Shown: in pieces, positions 26,219-64,000 of the stretch
Numbering within the stretch: position 1 is the first letter of the stretch
How the letters are laid out: every line of letters starts with the position of its first letter
Assembly (NCBI RefSeq): GCF_964340395.1
Contig: NC_135556.1
Span: 16,953,642-17,017,641, forward strand
Source of the DNA: Glandiceps talaboti
Lineage: Eukaryota > Hemichordata > Enteropneusta > Spengelidae
Length of the DNA: 64,000 nt
Direction of reading: 5' to 3'
Position numbers and translations under genes: made by a program
Notes under the pieces: model-generated
Seen by the model: the letters and a program-made list of their open reading frames with translations, nothing else
Database searches by the model: none
Told to the model about the DNA's origin: nothing

Positions 26219-26665
26219 ATGAAAGTGCAAAGAAATTATGTTTCTCATACAAGTGACATCATTGCAAGAAGATTCCCACAGAATGAAGTTGTTGTTAGCG
26301 AACGACACAGGAAGACAAGGAGAAAGAAGGAAAATAAAAGAAAAGTAAGAAGAAGGAAAGAGAAAAGAACAATTAGTCAAGCAAAAAGACTGTTGTTAAC
26401 TGTTTTTAGTGAGCAACTTGTGGATAAAGTTGTAGGAAAATACGGCCAGAAGGCAACTACCAAAGTTAGTGCAAAGTCACTGATGAAAAAACACTTAACA
26501 CCACGCAGACATCTAAATGCTTTACAATATTTAGTACAGATAGATGCATTTGATGATGCTGAGGAGGGAAATAGTTTAATTTCACTGGTTTTAGATAGAA
26601 AGAAAGACAAGTCTTGCCTCACATCTTCAGACTCTAGTGAGTCTGAGAGTGAAACTCAAGAATAG
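26219..26665 (+). CDS. Unrecognised 148-aa basic/acidic protein ORF inside the Harbinger-like element
   Basis: An intact ORF whose product I do not recognise. Residues about 28-53 are very rich in Lys/Arg (RHRKTRRKKENKRK...), like a nuclear-localisation or nucleic-acid-binding segment. Residues about 55-110 look like a small helical domain (LLLTVFSEQLVDKVVGKYG, then HLTPRRHLNALQYLVQ). The C-terminus is an acidic serine tail (SSDSSESESETQE). Composition is unlike the low-complexity ORFs elsewhere. PIF/Harbinger elements usually encode a transposase plus a Myb/SANT protein; this has no DDE motif and no evident Trp-repeat SANT signature. It may be a captured host fragment, a divergent accessory protein or the last exon of a spliced gene. 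The start is the first ATG (26219), and an upstream exon cannot be excluded. Confidence 0.5.
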   Translation: MKVQRNYVSHTSDIIARRFPQNEVVVSERHRKTRRKKENKRKVRRRKEKRTISQAKRLLLTVFSEQLVDKVVGKYGQKATTKVSAKSLMKKHLTPRRHLNALQYLVQIDAFDDAEEGNSLISLVLDRKKDKSCLTSSDSSESESETQE

Positions 26666-26790
26666 TGTCAAGGAAAGAAATAAAACACCTATCTAAATTA
26701 ATCTGGCCAGACGTTTTTGTATTTACATTTTTCACCAAAAGGTCACTTTTTAAACACATAAATTACAGGTCCTATGCTAGTATATTACCA

Positions 26791-26945
26791 TATATATATA
26801 TATATATATGTATCCTTGATGGTAATTACACACTGAACCTGTTTCCACAGTGCTAAAATGTATGTATGTATGTATGTATGTATGTATGTATGTATGTATG
26901 TATGTATACATATGTGTGTGTGTAAGTGTGTAAGTGTGTGTGTGT
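26791..26945. repeat. (TA)n, (TATG)n and (TG)n microsatellites
   Basis: Within the Harbinger-like element, 3' of its ORF. Confidence 0.9.
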
Positions 26946-27289
26946 GAACAACTTGGAGTATATAAGTGTAATTCAGGGTGTATCAAATTAATCTTGAGTA
27001 GTGTTTTTATGCTTCACTAAATAGGTACATACAAACGTACACACTTCCATTTTAATACATAAATGAAAGTGTAGACATTCAATATTAAAGGCGATATCAA
27101 GTGCTATCTCATGCAATGCTAAATTTTCTAACATATTAATTTTTTTCAATGACAAAATATTTCGTGGCCCCCCCTTTCAAACCATGGGAATTTTCATGGC
27201 CCCCCCTTCAAGCCTCCCATTTTTTTCATGGCCCCCCCAATTTCTCCCCAGCCCCCCCCCCCCCCCTGCCGTAAATTCTGTCCGGTCCC

Positions 27290-30200
27290 TAAGATACATT
27301 GATAGTGTTTACAACAGCGCCCCCACAGGTGCATTACATGTTGCTTTCCTTTTTCTGTTCTTCACCACTATAGGAATATTATTAAGGGTATCGTCGAGTT
27401 TTATTTGTTGGCTCACTTTGATTGTTCTGTCACACTCTATTTACTTGCAAATTAAGTAGAACAAGTTTTATAAAATTGTCAACAATTTAACTTTAGGGAA
27501 ACAAAATATTTTAGGTCCATCCCTTAAATTATATAATTACTGAATAGTGGCTACACTTTACAGTTCATGTTCTTTGTTCATATTTTTTTTACCAGGTTTA
27601 TTAAAACAATCGTGAAAATACCAGCATACTGGTATTTAAATTTATCTAGGTCATGTCATCTGTGCTCTTATCAAAGGAAAAAACAAGCATTTGTTCGACT
27701 TTACTGTAGTACACACTCCATGCAACTCAATACATTTGTTACCACAGACCAAAAGTCATCATCATCATCATCATCTTGAAGAGCGCCCTCAACAATAAAT
27801 CTTCCATGCCATTCGTTGATGTTTGAGTAAATACACAGAAAAAAATCAACCGTTTATTACCTTCCTTTATTTACAACTTATATTCCTATAAAAACAGTAC
27901 ATGTACTTTTAACCATTCCAAATGATGACAATTGTAAGAAGGAAAACATTCCATTTACATTTGCAGTACAAATATTCAAAATAAACCAACTGTACATTTT
28001 TTTTCACAGTGACAAAGAAAGTGAATACAATATACAAAGCTATCACAAAAGTTGTGACTGGATAGAATATTCCAATACTAGTATTTAATATTGATGTTTC
28101 ACCACATAATACATCACCAAAATAACAGTGGATTGTGACCTGCAATGATTGAATCTGAATTCTTAGAATGAAATGGGAAGGCTACGATCCAATTTGAATT
28201 TACCAAGAAACTATAAAAATTGAAGTTTTTCATCACAGAATGCAAACACAAACTGCTTTACTTTCTATGCATTTAGTGTTGTTTTTTTAAATGAGCAGCA
28301 GGTAGGTAGATGTGATTTCCTAACTTTTGTACTTGGATTTAATACTTAACCAAAAGACGATACCTTGGGTATGGAAATGTGAGCATGTTTTACCCCTTCC
28401 CGTTCCAATCCCTTATTACCAGTGCACATGTGGTTACTGATGTAAACCTTAGTAAAAACCAATGAATGCTACAACGTGAACAGACTTCACATTGACATTT
28501 TATACACCACATACATCTTATTTTTATCATGTTCAGATTGGAAGTAACATTTCTTGGGCTGTCTTCTATAGATGAGTTAACAACAGTGCATGGCCATGGC
28601 AACAACCACTTTCCAATCAGTGATGGCATTCTACAAAGAGCTACATAGAGCACCACTCCAGTTCAAATATACCCAACTTGTTGAAAATTACTTTTCTCAT
28701 ATACTAGAATCAGTCCGTCAAATATATTATCAATGCAGTCATAACCTTGACCCTTTAATGCACTCTTTTAACCTTTGACCTCATGCAAATTAACTAAATT
28801 GTGAAAAGCATTGTGCTATATATGTTCTAGAGATGTTAGTTTTACCATTCATAGAAAACGCTAGACTTGGAATGAATGTGAAAGTTATGGACAAAATGCA
28901 TGCAAGTAGGTTTCTCGGTAATATCACCATGCTGCAAAAGTGAGAAACTACCCCTGTACTGTAAAATATACAACACGTTTGCTGATTGGCTTTAACAATC
29001 TCAAACTATTACATGCCAGTGAAATCATTCAATCAGTAAGTGTTTTACAAGTGTTACCATGCTGCAGTCATAGTAAGAGAAAAGACTGCAATATTCTATA
29101 TCAAAATTTAAACATACACAAAATTATTTGAAAACCCTTTTCACTGAAAAGAAAAATTTGATAATTTGACATTTGTCCTGAGCATATTCAAGTTTGTCTT
29201 ATAAAAGTTAAAACTGAAACACACAGTGTATTCCATGGCTTGACCTGTTTGTATTGTTAATTTCGCCCACAAAAATTTAGCTGAACTTCAAATCATTCTA
29301 TTTACACATGCGTAATCTATTTTTTCATTCTCTGTTCATTTTTCTTTTACATTATCAACTATTAAAACTGAACTCTTTTGATAGGACTTATGGCCATTTA
29401 TAAATGCTTACATGACATTAAAATCAAATTACATAAAATGATGGACTTTATACCAATTTAAAAAAAATCTTCAACATGATTAAAGTGCCTAAAACTTCAA
29501 ATCCTGTCATCAAAAAGTATCATCAGTAGCACTGTGAAAACAGATTATTAAAGCTGTAATACCTTTTATATTATGAATATGATCTTTTACATTTACAACT
29601 CTATTGCACTTCCTTTTAATAACCTGCACTGGTTACTACAGCCACATTTTTTCATTAAGCAACCAAAGATATATCTCGGGTCCATAATCTTTAATATACA
29701 TTTTTTAAGCCATTTTCAAGTAATTAATTATATAAAACAAATATCATCTGCTTGATATTATTTGGTATTGAATCTCACCTTCAGATTGTTAACACAACGT
29801 TTACTAGTTACGACTGTGACATGTTGTCATTTTATAGTTCATTACATTTTGGACAGTTACTCAAATTTTCCCTGGAGTTTTCAGGATTGATTTTAAATAC
29901 CAAAACTTTTTTATTACAAAGTGTGTAAACCCTGTGAACAGTGAATATACATGTATTACTGTAGGAGTAAAATACAGAATAATCAAATCTCCCTGAATTT
30001 GTAGATTTTGTTGACCAGTGCAACCGATAAATTACCAAAGATAAAAAAAAATTTAAGTAGAATTTCCACTAATACTGTGAAACAGCCTCATTTTCTTTAT
30101 AGCACCACTTCACCAGTTGTAGATGCCCTCAGTAAAATCAGGCATCTATTCAAATTATAGAATTCCTTTGCCAAATGGCAAACATTTTGAGACACCAAAT

Positions 30201-31043
30201 TTGTTAAAATAAATACTATACAAATGAAACGCTACAATACATACTTATCTAATCCATTGAGTACACAGAGAGGGGATGGAAAAAATGCATAAAAGTTACT
30301 AATCACATTCAAAAACCTCCTGATCAGTTTGTGACAGAAATACTTAAAAGATTTTTAAAAGAAATAATTCTACATACATTATAAATATTTGAGTTTTAAA
30401 ATCTAAAATCAAGGTGTTGTCTTTCCGCTTAGCCCCGGAAATTGTCATGGTCTTACTAGAGATTGTAAAGAGAGTAAGATCATGGTAAGTCTTTGGGCTG
30501 ATTTCCATTAGAAATGACTGCACAATGTCATAAAAGCTCAATAAACGGTCTTTGTTCATTTAATGGAGGAGGGGGGGTCTGGTATCAATGTGAATCGCTG
30601 AACTTCATTTTTGCACTTCTAACCAAATTTTGAAAACTTTCACACTTTCAATGATAACAGGTTCTGTATTTACTACTGAGATGTTGATATTAAAGTTGAT
30701 GAATATTTACTGCTAATATGATATACAGAGCTAGATTTCAGGTAGTATTTTAATGTGAAAGTTTTTACATTGCATCGATCATAGTGGTGTGACTGCTACA
30801 ATATCCACCATAGTTTACATCATATATAAACGAGTCGATGTCGCTCTTGTGATCGTTAGTTTAGGGAGAGGGGTTTTGTCCTAGCAAAGTTTGTTATTGA
30901 GCTTGTGCGACATTGTGCGATCGCCCCTTAGCCTACATTTGACTTCTAAAATAGGTCACACAAAGAAAACTTGCTGGAATAAAATTACTTCTATAAACCA
31001 AGAAAATATAAATGGCAAACATAAAGTATGTTCAATATAGTCA
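27290..31043. other. Intergenic/3' flank of SLC10A7
   Basis: No coding sequence recognised apart from a MITE at 30511-30927 and an (ATC)n run at 27756-27776. Two minus-strand AATAAA signals (TTTATT at 27851-27856 and 27866-27871) could end a long SLC10A7 3' UTR, but nothing confirms that. Confidence 0.4.
30511..30927. mobile_element. MITE family with ACAATGTCRCACAAGCTCAATAA ends, copy 1
   Basis: About 417 bp. The left end GCACAATGTCATAAAAGCTC and the right end (reverse complement GGGGCGATCGCACAATGTCG) are inverted repeats. It shares GGGGGTCTGGTAT, TTCTGTATTTACTACTGAG and GACTGCTACAATAT-style blocks with copy 2. Confidence 0.7.
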
Positions 31044-59129
<28,086 letters not shown>

Positions 59130-59443
59130 TTTGACCCGGAAGAAGGTGAAAAAAACAATCGAGACACAGTTGTCAAATCTCTCGAACCGGTGCCTAGCAA
59201 CACCTCAGCTGTGCATATATTTCTACGCCTTCCGGTAGCAAGTCCGTCATGTTTTAATTCATTTCATTGTTATTTTGTTGAAGATCTTCATCAAAATAGT
59301 TCATTATAGTATTTTTGTGTACATAATAATTTTATAAGGTATTTAGGCATAGAAAAACAGTTTTTACAATGTGGTGGATTTATTTTGATCGCAACTTTAA
59401 AGTTATCAGGTTTAAGAGCATGCGCGAACAAGACACTCCAAAG
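59130..59443. promoter_or_regulatory. Candidate bidirectional promoter of SLC10A7 and OBI1
   Basis: The two start codons are 314 bp apart and divergent. ETS/GABP-type cores lie at 59136-59142 (CCGGAAG) and 59229-59235 (CTTCCGG). An RFX X-box-like motif (GGTGCC-T-AGCAAC) lies at 59189-59201. OBI1 starts within an ATGGCGG YY1-like motif (59444-59450). No TATA box stands out. Arrangement is directly visible; factor binding is inferred. Confidence 0.6.
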
Positions 59444-59530
59444 ATGGCGGAAGGACAGTTGGTGAAGCAGAGTACAAGTGCTACTATCTCGTTCACATTG
59501 CCAATATCATGCCAAATTTGTCTTGGAAAG
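59444..59530 (+). CDS. OBI1: OBI1 (RNF219) RING E3 ligase, first coding exon (partial gene)
   Basis: Human OBI1 ubiquitylates ORC3/ORC5 on chromatin and promotes replication-origin firing. The exon encodes 29 residues, MAEGQLVKQSTSATISFTLP then ISCQICLGK, ending at GGAAAG|GTGCGT in phase 0. Human OBI1 (from memory) reads LSLTLPITCHICLGK at its N-terminus just before the rest of the RING. CQIC supplies the first zinc-binding Cys pair; the other ligands would be in the next exon, which I cannot find up to 64000, so intron 1 exceeds 4.4 kb. The start is the only ATG giving the family-like spacing to the RING. The match is short, so another RING protein is possible, but the LP-x-x-C-x-I-C-LGK pattern is distinctive. 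Confidence 0.75.
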
Positions 59531-59880
59531 GTGCGTTATACCTTGTGAAAAGAACAAGTGTAAACTCTTTAATATTTTTTCATATATTTCTAAATCCCTA
59601 TTTGCTGTTTTGTGCGTCACTTTGTTTCCCAGTCTTTATTTACACCGGCGTCGTCAGCTATCGTATGTGGCGGCTAGTTTGAAATACCTTGATGGAGCAT
59701 AAATTTACCATAGAACTACTAGTAGCCAAGCATGGTTGGAGAATATTGTAATTTATTTTACAGCAGAACTAATCGTGCTTGCACTGACCCTAACTAACGT
59801 AACCCTAATATCCATAGCTGCAATAATTGTAGCTTTTATATTTCGTAATAATTTTCATCTTCCGGTCAGCAGCTGTATTG

Positions 59881-60005
59881 TACAGGAGAAGAAAGTGGTT
59901 GTCCCACCAGGTTCTTGACCCTCTCTATCCATCTGCTCCGTGGGCGTCCTGGTCTTCTGGGGCCTTCGATTTTGCCCTGAAGGATAACCTTCTCTAGGCA
60001 ATTGC
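59881..60005 (-). mobile_element. LINE reverse-transcriptase C-terminal remnant
   Basis: The minus strand reads LEKVILQGKIEG then PRRPGRPRSRWIERVKNLVG, the motif pattern common at the C-terminus of non-LTR retrotransposon reverse transcriptases (L-E-G-x-R-x-x-G-R-P-x-x-R-W). A stop lies just before it, so this is a dead fragment. Family not determined. Confidence 0.65.
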
Positions 60006-60152
60006 CTTGTCATCTGGCAAAAGTAGTAGACAAAACATTGAAGAGGTGGGGGTAGCTGCAGTAAGCAGTGTTTTCAGCCCCTTTCTTTTTATAGTATTCA
60101 GAGACACTGCAGACCCCCAAATCTTGACAGATGAAAAGTACAAGAAAAATGA

Positions 60153-60302
60153 CCCCCCCCCCCCAAAAAAAAAAAAAAAAAAAAAAAAAAAGGAGCAAAA
60201 ACACATTGTCAGAGAGTGTGGTTTTTTTTTTGTTTTTTGGGGTTTTTTTGTTTTGTTTTTTGGGGGGGGTTCTGGGTTTGTTTGTTTTTTTTTGGGGGGG
60301 GG
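60153..60302. repeat. C12A27 tract followed by T/G-rich tract
   Basis: A homopolymer C run joined to a homopolymer A run, then after 30 bp a T/G low-complexity stretch with several G runs. Assembly error is possible here. Confidence 0.85.
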
Positions 60303-60577
60303 TTATTGAAAATAATACAATATCATGTCTAAGTGACAAAAGTCAATGTCTCTTAGCTACTTGACAAATATCATTTTGTGACTGTAATTTAATACAGTTG
60401 TTTATGTAAAATCCTTGAAATTGGAATATGTAAACTTTCAAGGTTTACAGACATCTATAAACCGTAGATCATTATTGGACATTGTATGAGGTAAACGTTG
60501 TCAATCTCAATGGCACTTTTTTATGCCTTTATTTAACAATGATGTCCAGAAATATAAATATATTAGATACAGTGTAC

Positions 60578-60612
60578 CATAGACCCTCCACCCAGTGGGT
60601 GGAGGGTCTATG
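60578..60612. repeat. Perfect 35-bp palindrome
   Basis: Arms CATAGACCCTCCACCCA and its exact reverse complement around one central base. It resembles 32256-32283, so it may be a tiny repeat family. Confidence 0.95.
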
Positions 60613-61019
60613 AGTGTACTAATGATAAACATTACATGATACCAGGAAAGAGGAATTAGAGGTGGTTGACTAGCAAACAATCCAGTTCAACTCGGACTCC
60701 TGTAAACACATTTTCAAATTTAGACAAAATACACTATCTTGATTTTCGAAACTGTTTGACAATTTCTTGTGTGTTTTCTTTGGCAATTTTATCCCATATA
60801 GTGGACACTTTAGTCTTCATGAGGAGAACATCGCCTTTACCAGCAAAGTGCAATTCTTGCACTTTCTTATCAAGCCTTATCAGCTCATTACCATAACTAA
60901 GTGTTTGCTTTTTGTAATTACATCTGATAAGCCTGAGTCATCTAGGTCGAGACTGAAATGCTGTCAACCGAATGTGTGCAAGTACTAGTGAGTGTGTTAC
61001 TCCGCCGCGAGGCACAACT

Positions 61020-61065
61020 GGCTTGGGTGAAAGGTCGCAATTTGGCTTGGGTGAAAGGTCACAAT
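61020..61065. repeat. Tandem duplication, 23-bp unit x2
   Basis: GGCTTGGGTGAAAGGTCGCA repeated with one change. Confidence 0.85.
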
Positions 61066-64000
61066 CTGATCACGATCATAACATTAGGATACATCGTGCA
61101 CCGTACATTGACGATGTTACATGTGGTATATGGACATCAGATATGGGAATTTGCTATTTAAGTATCTCTGTGCTTAATTTTTCAAAAAATTATTTAACTA
61201 ACTATGGAACGAGAAAAACTGTAGTTCCAAGTGCAAGGTAACTTTCAAGGAGTGAATCGTTTGAGTCAAGGGACGTTATCAGCTGTTACAACTTTTATAA
61301 TCCTATTACAGTTGACCATTGCAAACCGATTTAGAGAGAGCTTGAATGAAATTTTGATATCATTTTCAAAGCCTAAAGTGAATATTTTTTCAAGTTTCTT
61401 CTCTGCTTTTGTCCCATTCATGAAGGACCATTCATGGCTACCATCTAGAGCAAGCCAACACAGAACTAAGCAACTTGTATTTAATCTTGTATACAATGTC
61501 ATGTAGATGGTGTACTTTTGTGTTGCTCTATATGATAGCCAAAGGTTCCTCATGACTGGGCCAAAAACAGTATAAAGAAATTTAACCTTTGCTGAAGTCC
61601 TTTACCTTTCCTTTTGTGGGCGCAGAACAATGAAAAGTGCACCTTTCAATAGATATACAGAATAAACTTGTTGCCTGATGTTCAAGTCCTATAATTACTC
61701 CTTTCAAAGTATCATATACCATTCCTTTTTCTTGGCATTAACCCAGCTGTATTCCATTAACTGATGATCCAGTTATCTTTTCAATACAATATCATGTTGC
61801 ATTTTGTTTTGTCTGAAACATTTTCAATTCAATAGAATGTTCATGCAAGGCATAGCAAACTGAAAACATTGTCATCGATCAGTAGTTTGTTGACTATGGT
61901 GAGAGAGTCGTGAATTCAACAAGGTACAATTAAGATAATTGTTATCATGAGGTTAATTAGGCTAATCATGCTCAATAGCTGTCAGACAACGGTGAGCATC
62001 CAGAAAGATCAATATTCATTTAAAACTAGATGATTAGTCCTAATATTATTAAGAACAGGACTGTTTGGTACAAATAATAAAACTTGAATTAAAGTTAGTT
62101 GACAAAGGGTGCATGAACCTTGTAGCAATTATTTGACTACAGGCCAATGATGACATATGATGGTGCGAGGACTAACAATACGTGTCGTGTTCCGAAATAA
62201 AAGTTTCATTTATCTTGTTAATGAAATCAAACTTAGTGGTGCGTTGACCCATGGCATGCTGTGTATTGTTCAGTGTGTGAACGATAGACTACATTTAGTC
62301 TACTAATGACTGTTCACAAGACATGTTTTGTTCTTGTTCATGTCCGTGTTCTCAGTTTTCTACATATTCAGCCCGGGAGTACATCACATGGACAAAATTG
62401 AACCAAAAAATGATTTTGATTATAAATAATGTTATGGAAGTACAAATTGTGATACTTTCAGTGCCTTCATGCCTATGTTATTGAGGTATTGATAGAAATT
62501 AATATAGTATAAACATGTAACTTTGTTGACAACTCATCAGTACATCATACTATCAAGCTAAATATTTTTGCAACTAGAAATTTTTTAACTAATTCTTATC
62601 TCAAAGACTAATTTTTACTAATTACCAGACTGGTACATTGTGTTAATGTACAAGAAAGCATAAAAGTCACCACTTATTTTTGCATAGTTGTTGTCCAGTG
62701 AAATATTAACCAAAAATAAGTCTTTAGCAAAAATTTCCAGGTTTACAATTACAGTATGTCTGTTTCCCAACACAGTGTTTTCCCTGGCAGGTTCTAGTTC
62801 CATATCCTACATGTATGCCATGAAGATGGTCATTATGATACCTTGTTTGCTAAAGGATATTAATCATTATGGTCTGTCAGGGGAATTTGGTAACATACAA
62901 TACCCTTTTCCTCCCACATATACAGGGGTGACTCAGTAAAACATCTGTGAATGTTATCCACAGAAGATTCTGTCTCTGAACAAAAAACACTAGTTGCCAT
63001 TGCGTACAGCACAATTGTATGTGCGTGAAATTATTCTATGTATAAAGGCCAAATAAAAAAGTAGTATGTTTCCAATAACCTAGTCTAGTTTCTATACAGT
63101 ATCGTTACGATTTATACCACAGTTGGCATCCAGACTACCATTAACCAGACAAACCCTAGTTTAACCCTAAAAAAATTTTTGCATACAAAAAGGTAAAATG
63201 GTAACAATTTACTTCTATTTATGTTTACACCTTCATGCCTTTGCCTCATCTGTGGTCACTTTTTTAAAAAATCATTCCAGAGAGAAACAGGGTCTTTTTA
63301 GTCTATAACAGTACAGTCTGCATAACATGTTTGTCTACTTATCTTACATGTATACTTTGCTTAATTTACTTCTTTTACACTTCATCAAACTCTCATGGAA
63401 GCATTGTGACCGACAAGTATCTTAACCTGGGGTCGAAGTAATTTATCAATTTTTTTAAAACATAAAGTAAAATAAAATAAAATTCTGACCTACCTACCCT
63501 ATTTTCTGAAGTTGCGTTATCGAAAACAAACATTTTTGCCTAATGGAACATCACTGGATGATGTTTCCACTTGTTCTCTTTGAAATGGTTCATTTGTTAT
63601 GTTCTATTTACTAAGCATAATTCTCAATATTTGTGTTACAGGTACTTGATCACCTGATTTCCTGTATGTGATATTGAGTTTCTCAAGTTGACTATTAAAA
63701 CCAGAATTTTTTACAGGTTCAAGTGAACCCTGCTACAGAGTAAACAACTTGTAATCAGTTGGAAAATATATGCCTCATTTCCAATTGTAAAGGCAAAATA
63801 ATTTCATTCTTATTCCATTTTATGAAGATTAACTTCACATTATGAATTTATACCATCATTCTTTATGCTCGATTTTGTTTATGGTGCCATAATTTGTCAT
63901 CAATTTTGCAGTTATTGTGTTTTTATACAAGTAAACAGAAATGTCTTAACCATAATGAAATTACTTTTGTTTGTTTGAAGAACTTTTTAGAATTTAATAT

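Larger units (their letters stand above)
25458..27289. mobile_element. PIF/Harbinger-like DNA transposon, 1.83 kb, with complete ends
   Basis: Perfect 21-bp terminal inverted repeats (25458-25478 and 27269-27289, starting GGGACCGGACAG). After a variable G/C run, a further 13 bp match (CTGGGGAGAAATT). TAA flanks both ends (25455-25457 and 27290-27292), the TWA target duplication typical of PIF/Harbinger. Subterminal motifs of the type TTTCATGGCCCCCCCTTTCAAA recur in the same orientation near both ends. No DDE transposase is seen, so it is probably non-autonomous, yet it carries one intact ORF (26219-26665). It lies between the 3' ends of DCUN1D5 and SLC10A7. The near-perfect ends suggest a fairly recent insertion. 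Confidence 0.85.
59531..64000 (+). other. OBI1: First intron of OBI1 (to the window edge)
   Basis: No second RING exon recognised. Contents: a LINE remnant (59881-60005), C/A and G/T homopolymer tracts (60153-60302), a perfect palindrome (60578-60612), a 23-bp tandem duplication (61020-61065) and otherwise plain AT-rich sequence, with nothing notable from 61300 to 64000. Confidence 0.55.

Noticed and set aside
61231-61553. Overlapping 91- and 95-codon ORFs on opposite strands
   Set aside because: Neither resembles a known protein, and both are explained as a chance open stretch in intronic DNA.
63709-63735. OBI1 second exon (CAG|GTT CAA GTG after an acceptor-like TTTTTTACAG)
   Set aside because: Reads VQVNPATE then stop; it lacks the RING Cys/His ligands expected next.

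Overview
This is animal nuclear DNA, not bacterial. It is AT-rich and intron-rich, with GT-AG splicing, long microsatellites and many small inverted-repeat transposons. The four host genes encode proteins close to their vertebrate counterparts, one of them a ciliary motor. tRNA-derived SINEs and the MITE families fit a marine invertebrate; a non-vertebrate deuterostome such as a hemichordate or amphioxus-like animal is plausible. The exact taxon cannot be settled from the sequence alone.

Layout. (1) 1-10496, minus strand: the first 16 coding exons (about 962 residues of tail) of cytoplasmic dynein-2 heavy chain, DYNC2H1, cut by the left edge. A non-coding first exon is predicted near 11839-12050. 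(2) About 12100-22123, plus strand: a complete DCUN1D5-type DCN1-like cullin neddylation factor (233 aa, six coding exons), head-to-head with DYNC2H1. (3) 22124-31043: a convergent intergenic region holding a 1.83-kb PIF/Harbinger-like element (25458-27289). It has 21-bp perfect terminal inverted repeats, a TAA target duplication and a 148-aa ORF of unknown function. (4) 31044-59129, minus strand: a complete SLC10A7 (352 aa, 11 coding exons), whose introns are full of MITEs, a SINE, foldback repeats, minisatellites and (CA)n tracts. (5) From 59444, plus strand: the first coding exon of OBI1/RNF219, a RING E3 ligase, head-to-head with SLC10A7 across 314 bp. The rest of OBI1 lies beyond the right edge, and a LINE reverse-transcriptase remnant lies in its first intron.

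The host genes do not form one pathway: they cover retrograde intraflagellar transport, cullin neddylation, a Golgi/ER membrane carrier-like protein and replication-origin ubiquitylation. The notable organisation is two divergent gene pairs, each with a short shared promoter that contains an ATGGCGG (YY1-like) motif. As I recall the human map, DYNC2H1 and DCUN1D5 are also divergent neighbours at 11q22.3, so the first pair may be ancient.

The most novel material is the mobile fraction: the Harbinger-like element with its unrecognised ORF, three long foldback repeats, a TIR-bounded array of 151-bp units that each carry a near-perfect palindrome, three or more MITE families each present at least twice, and an in-frame 33-bp minisatellite. 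There are no CRISPR arrays, operons, rRNA genes or convincing functional tRNA genes.
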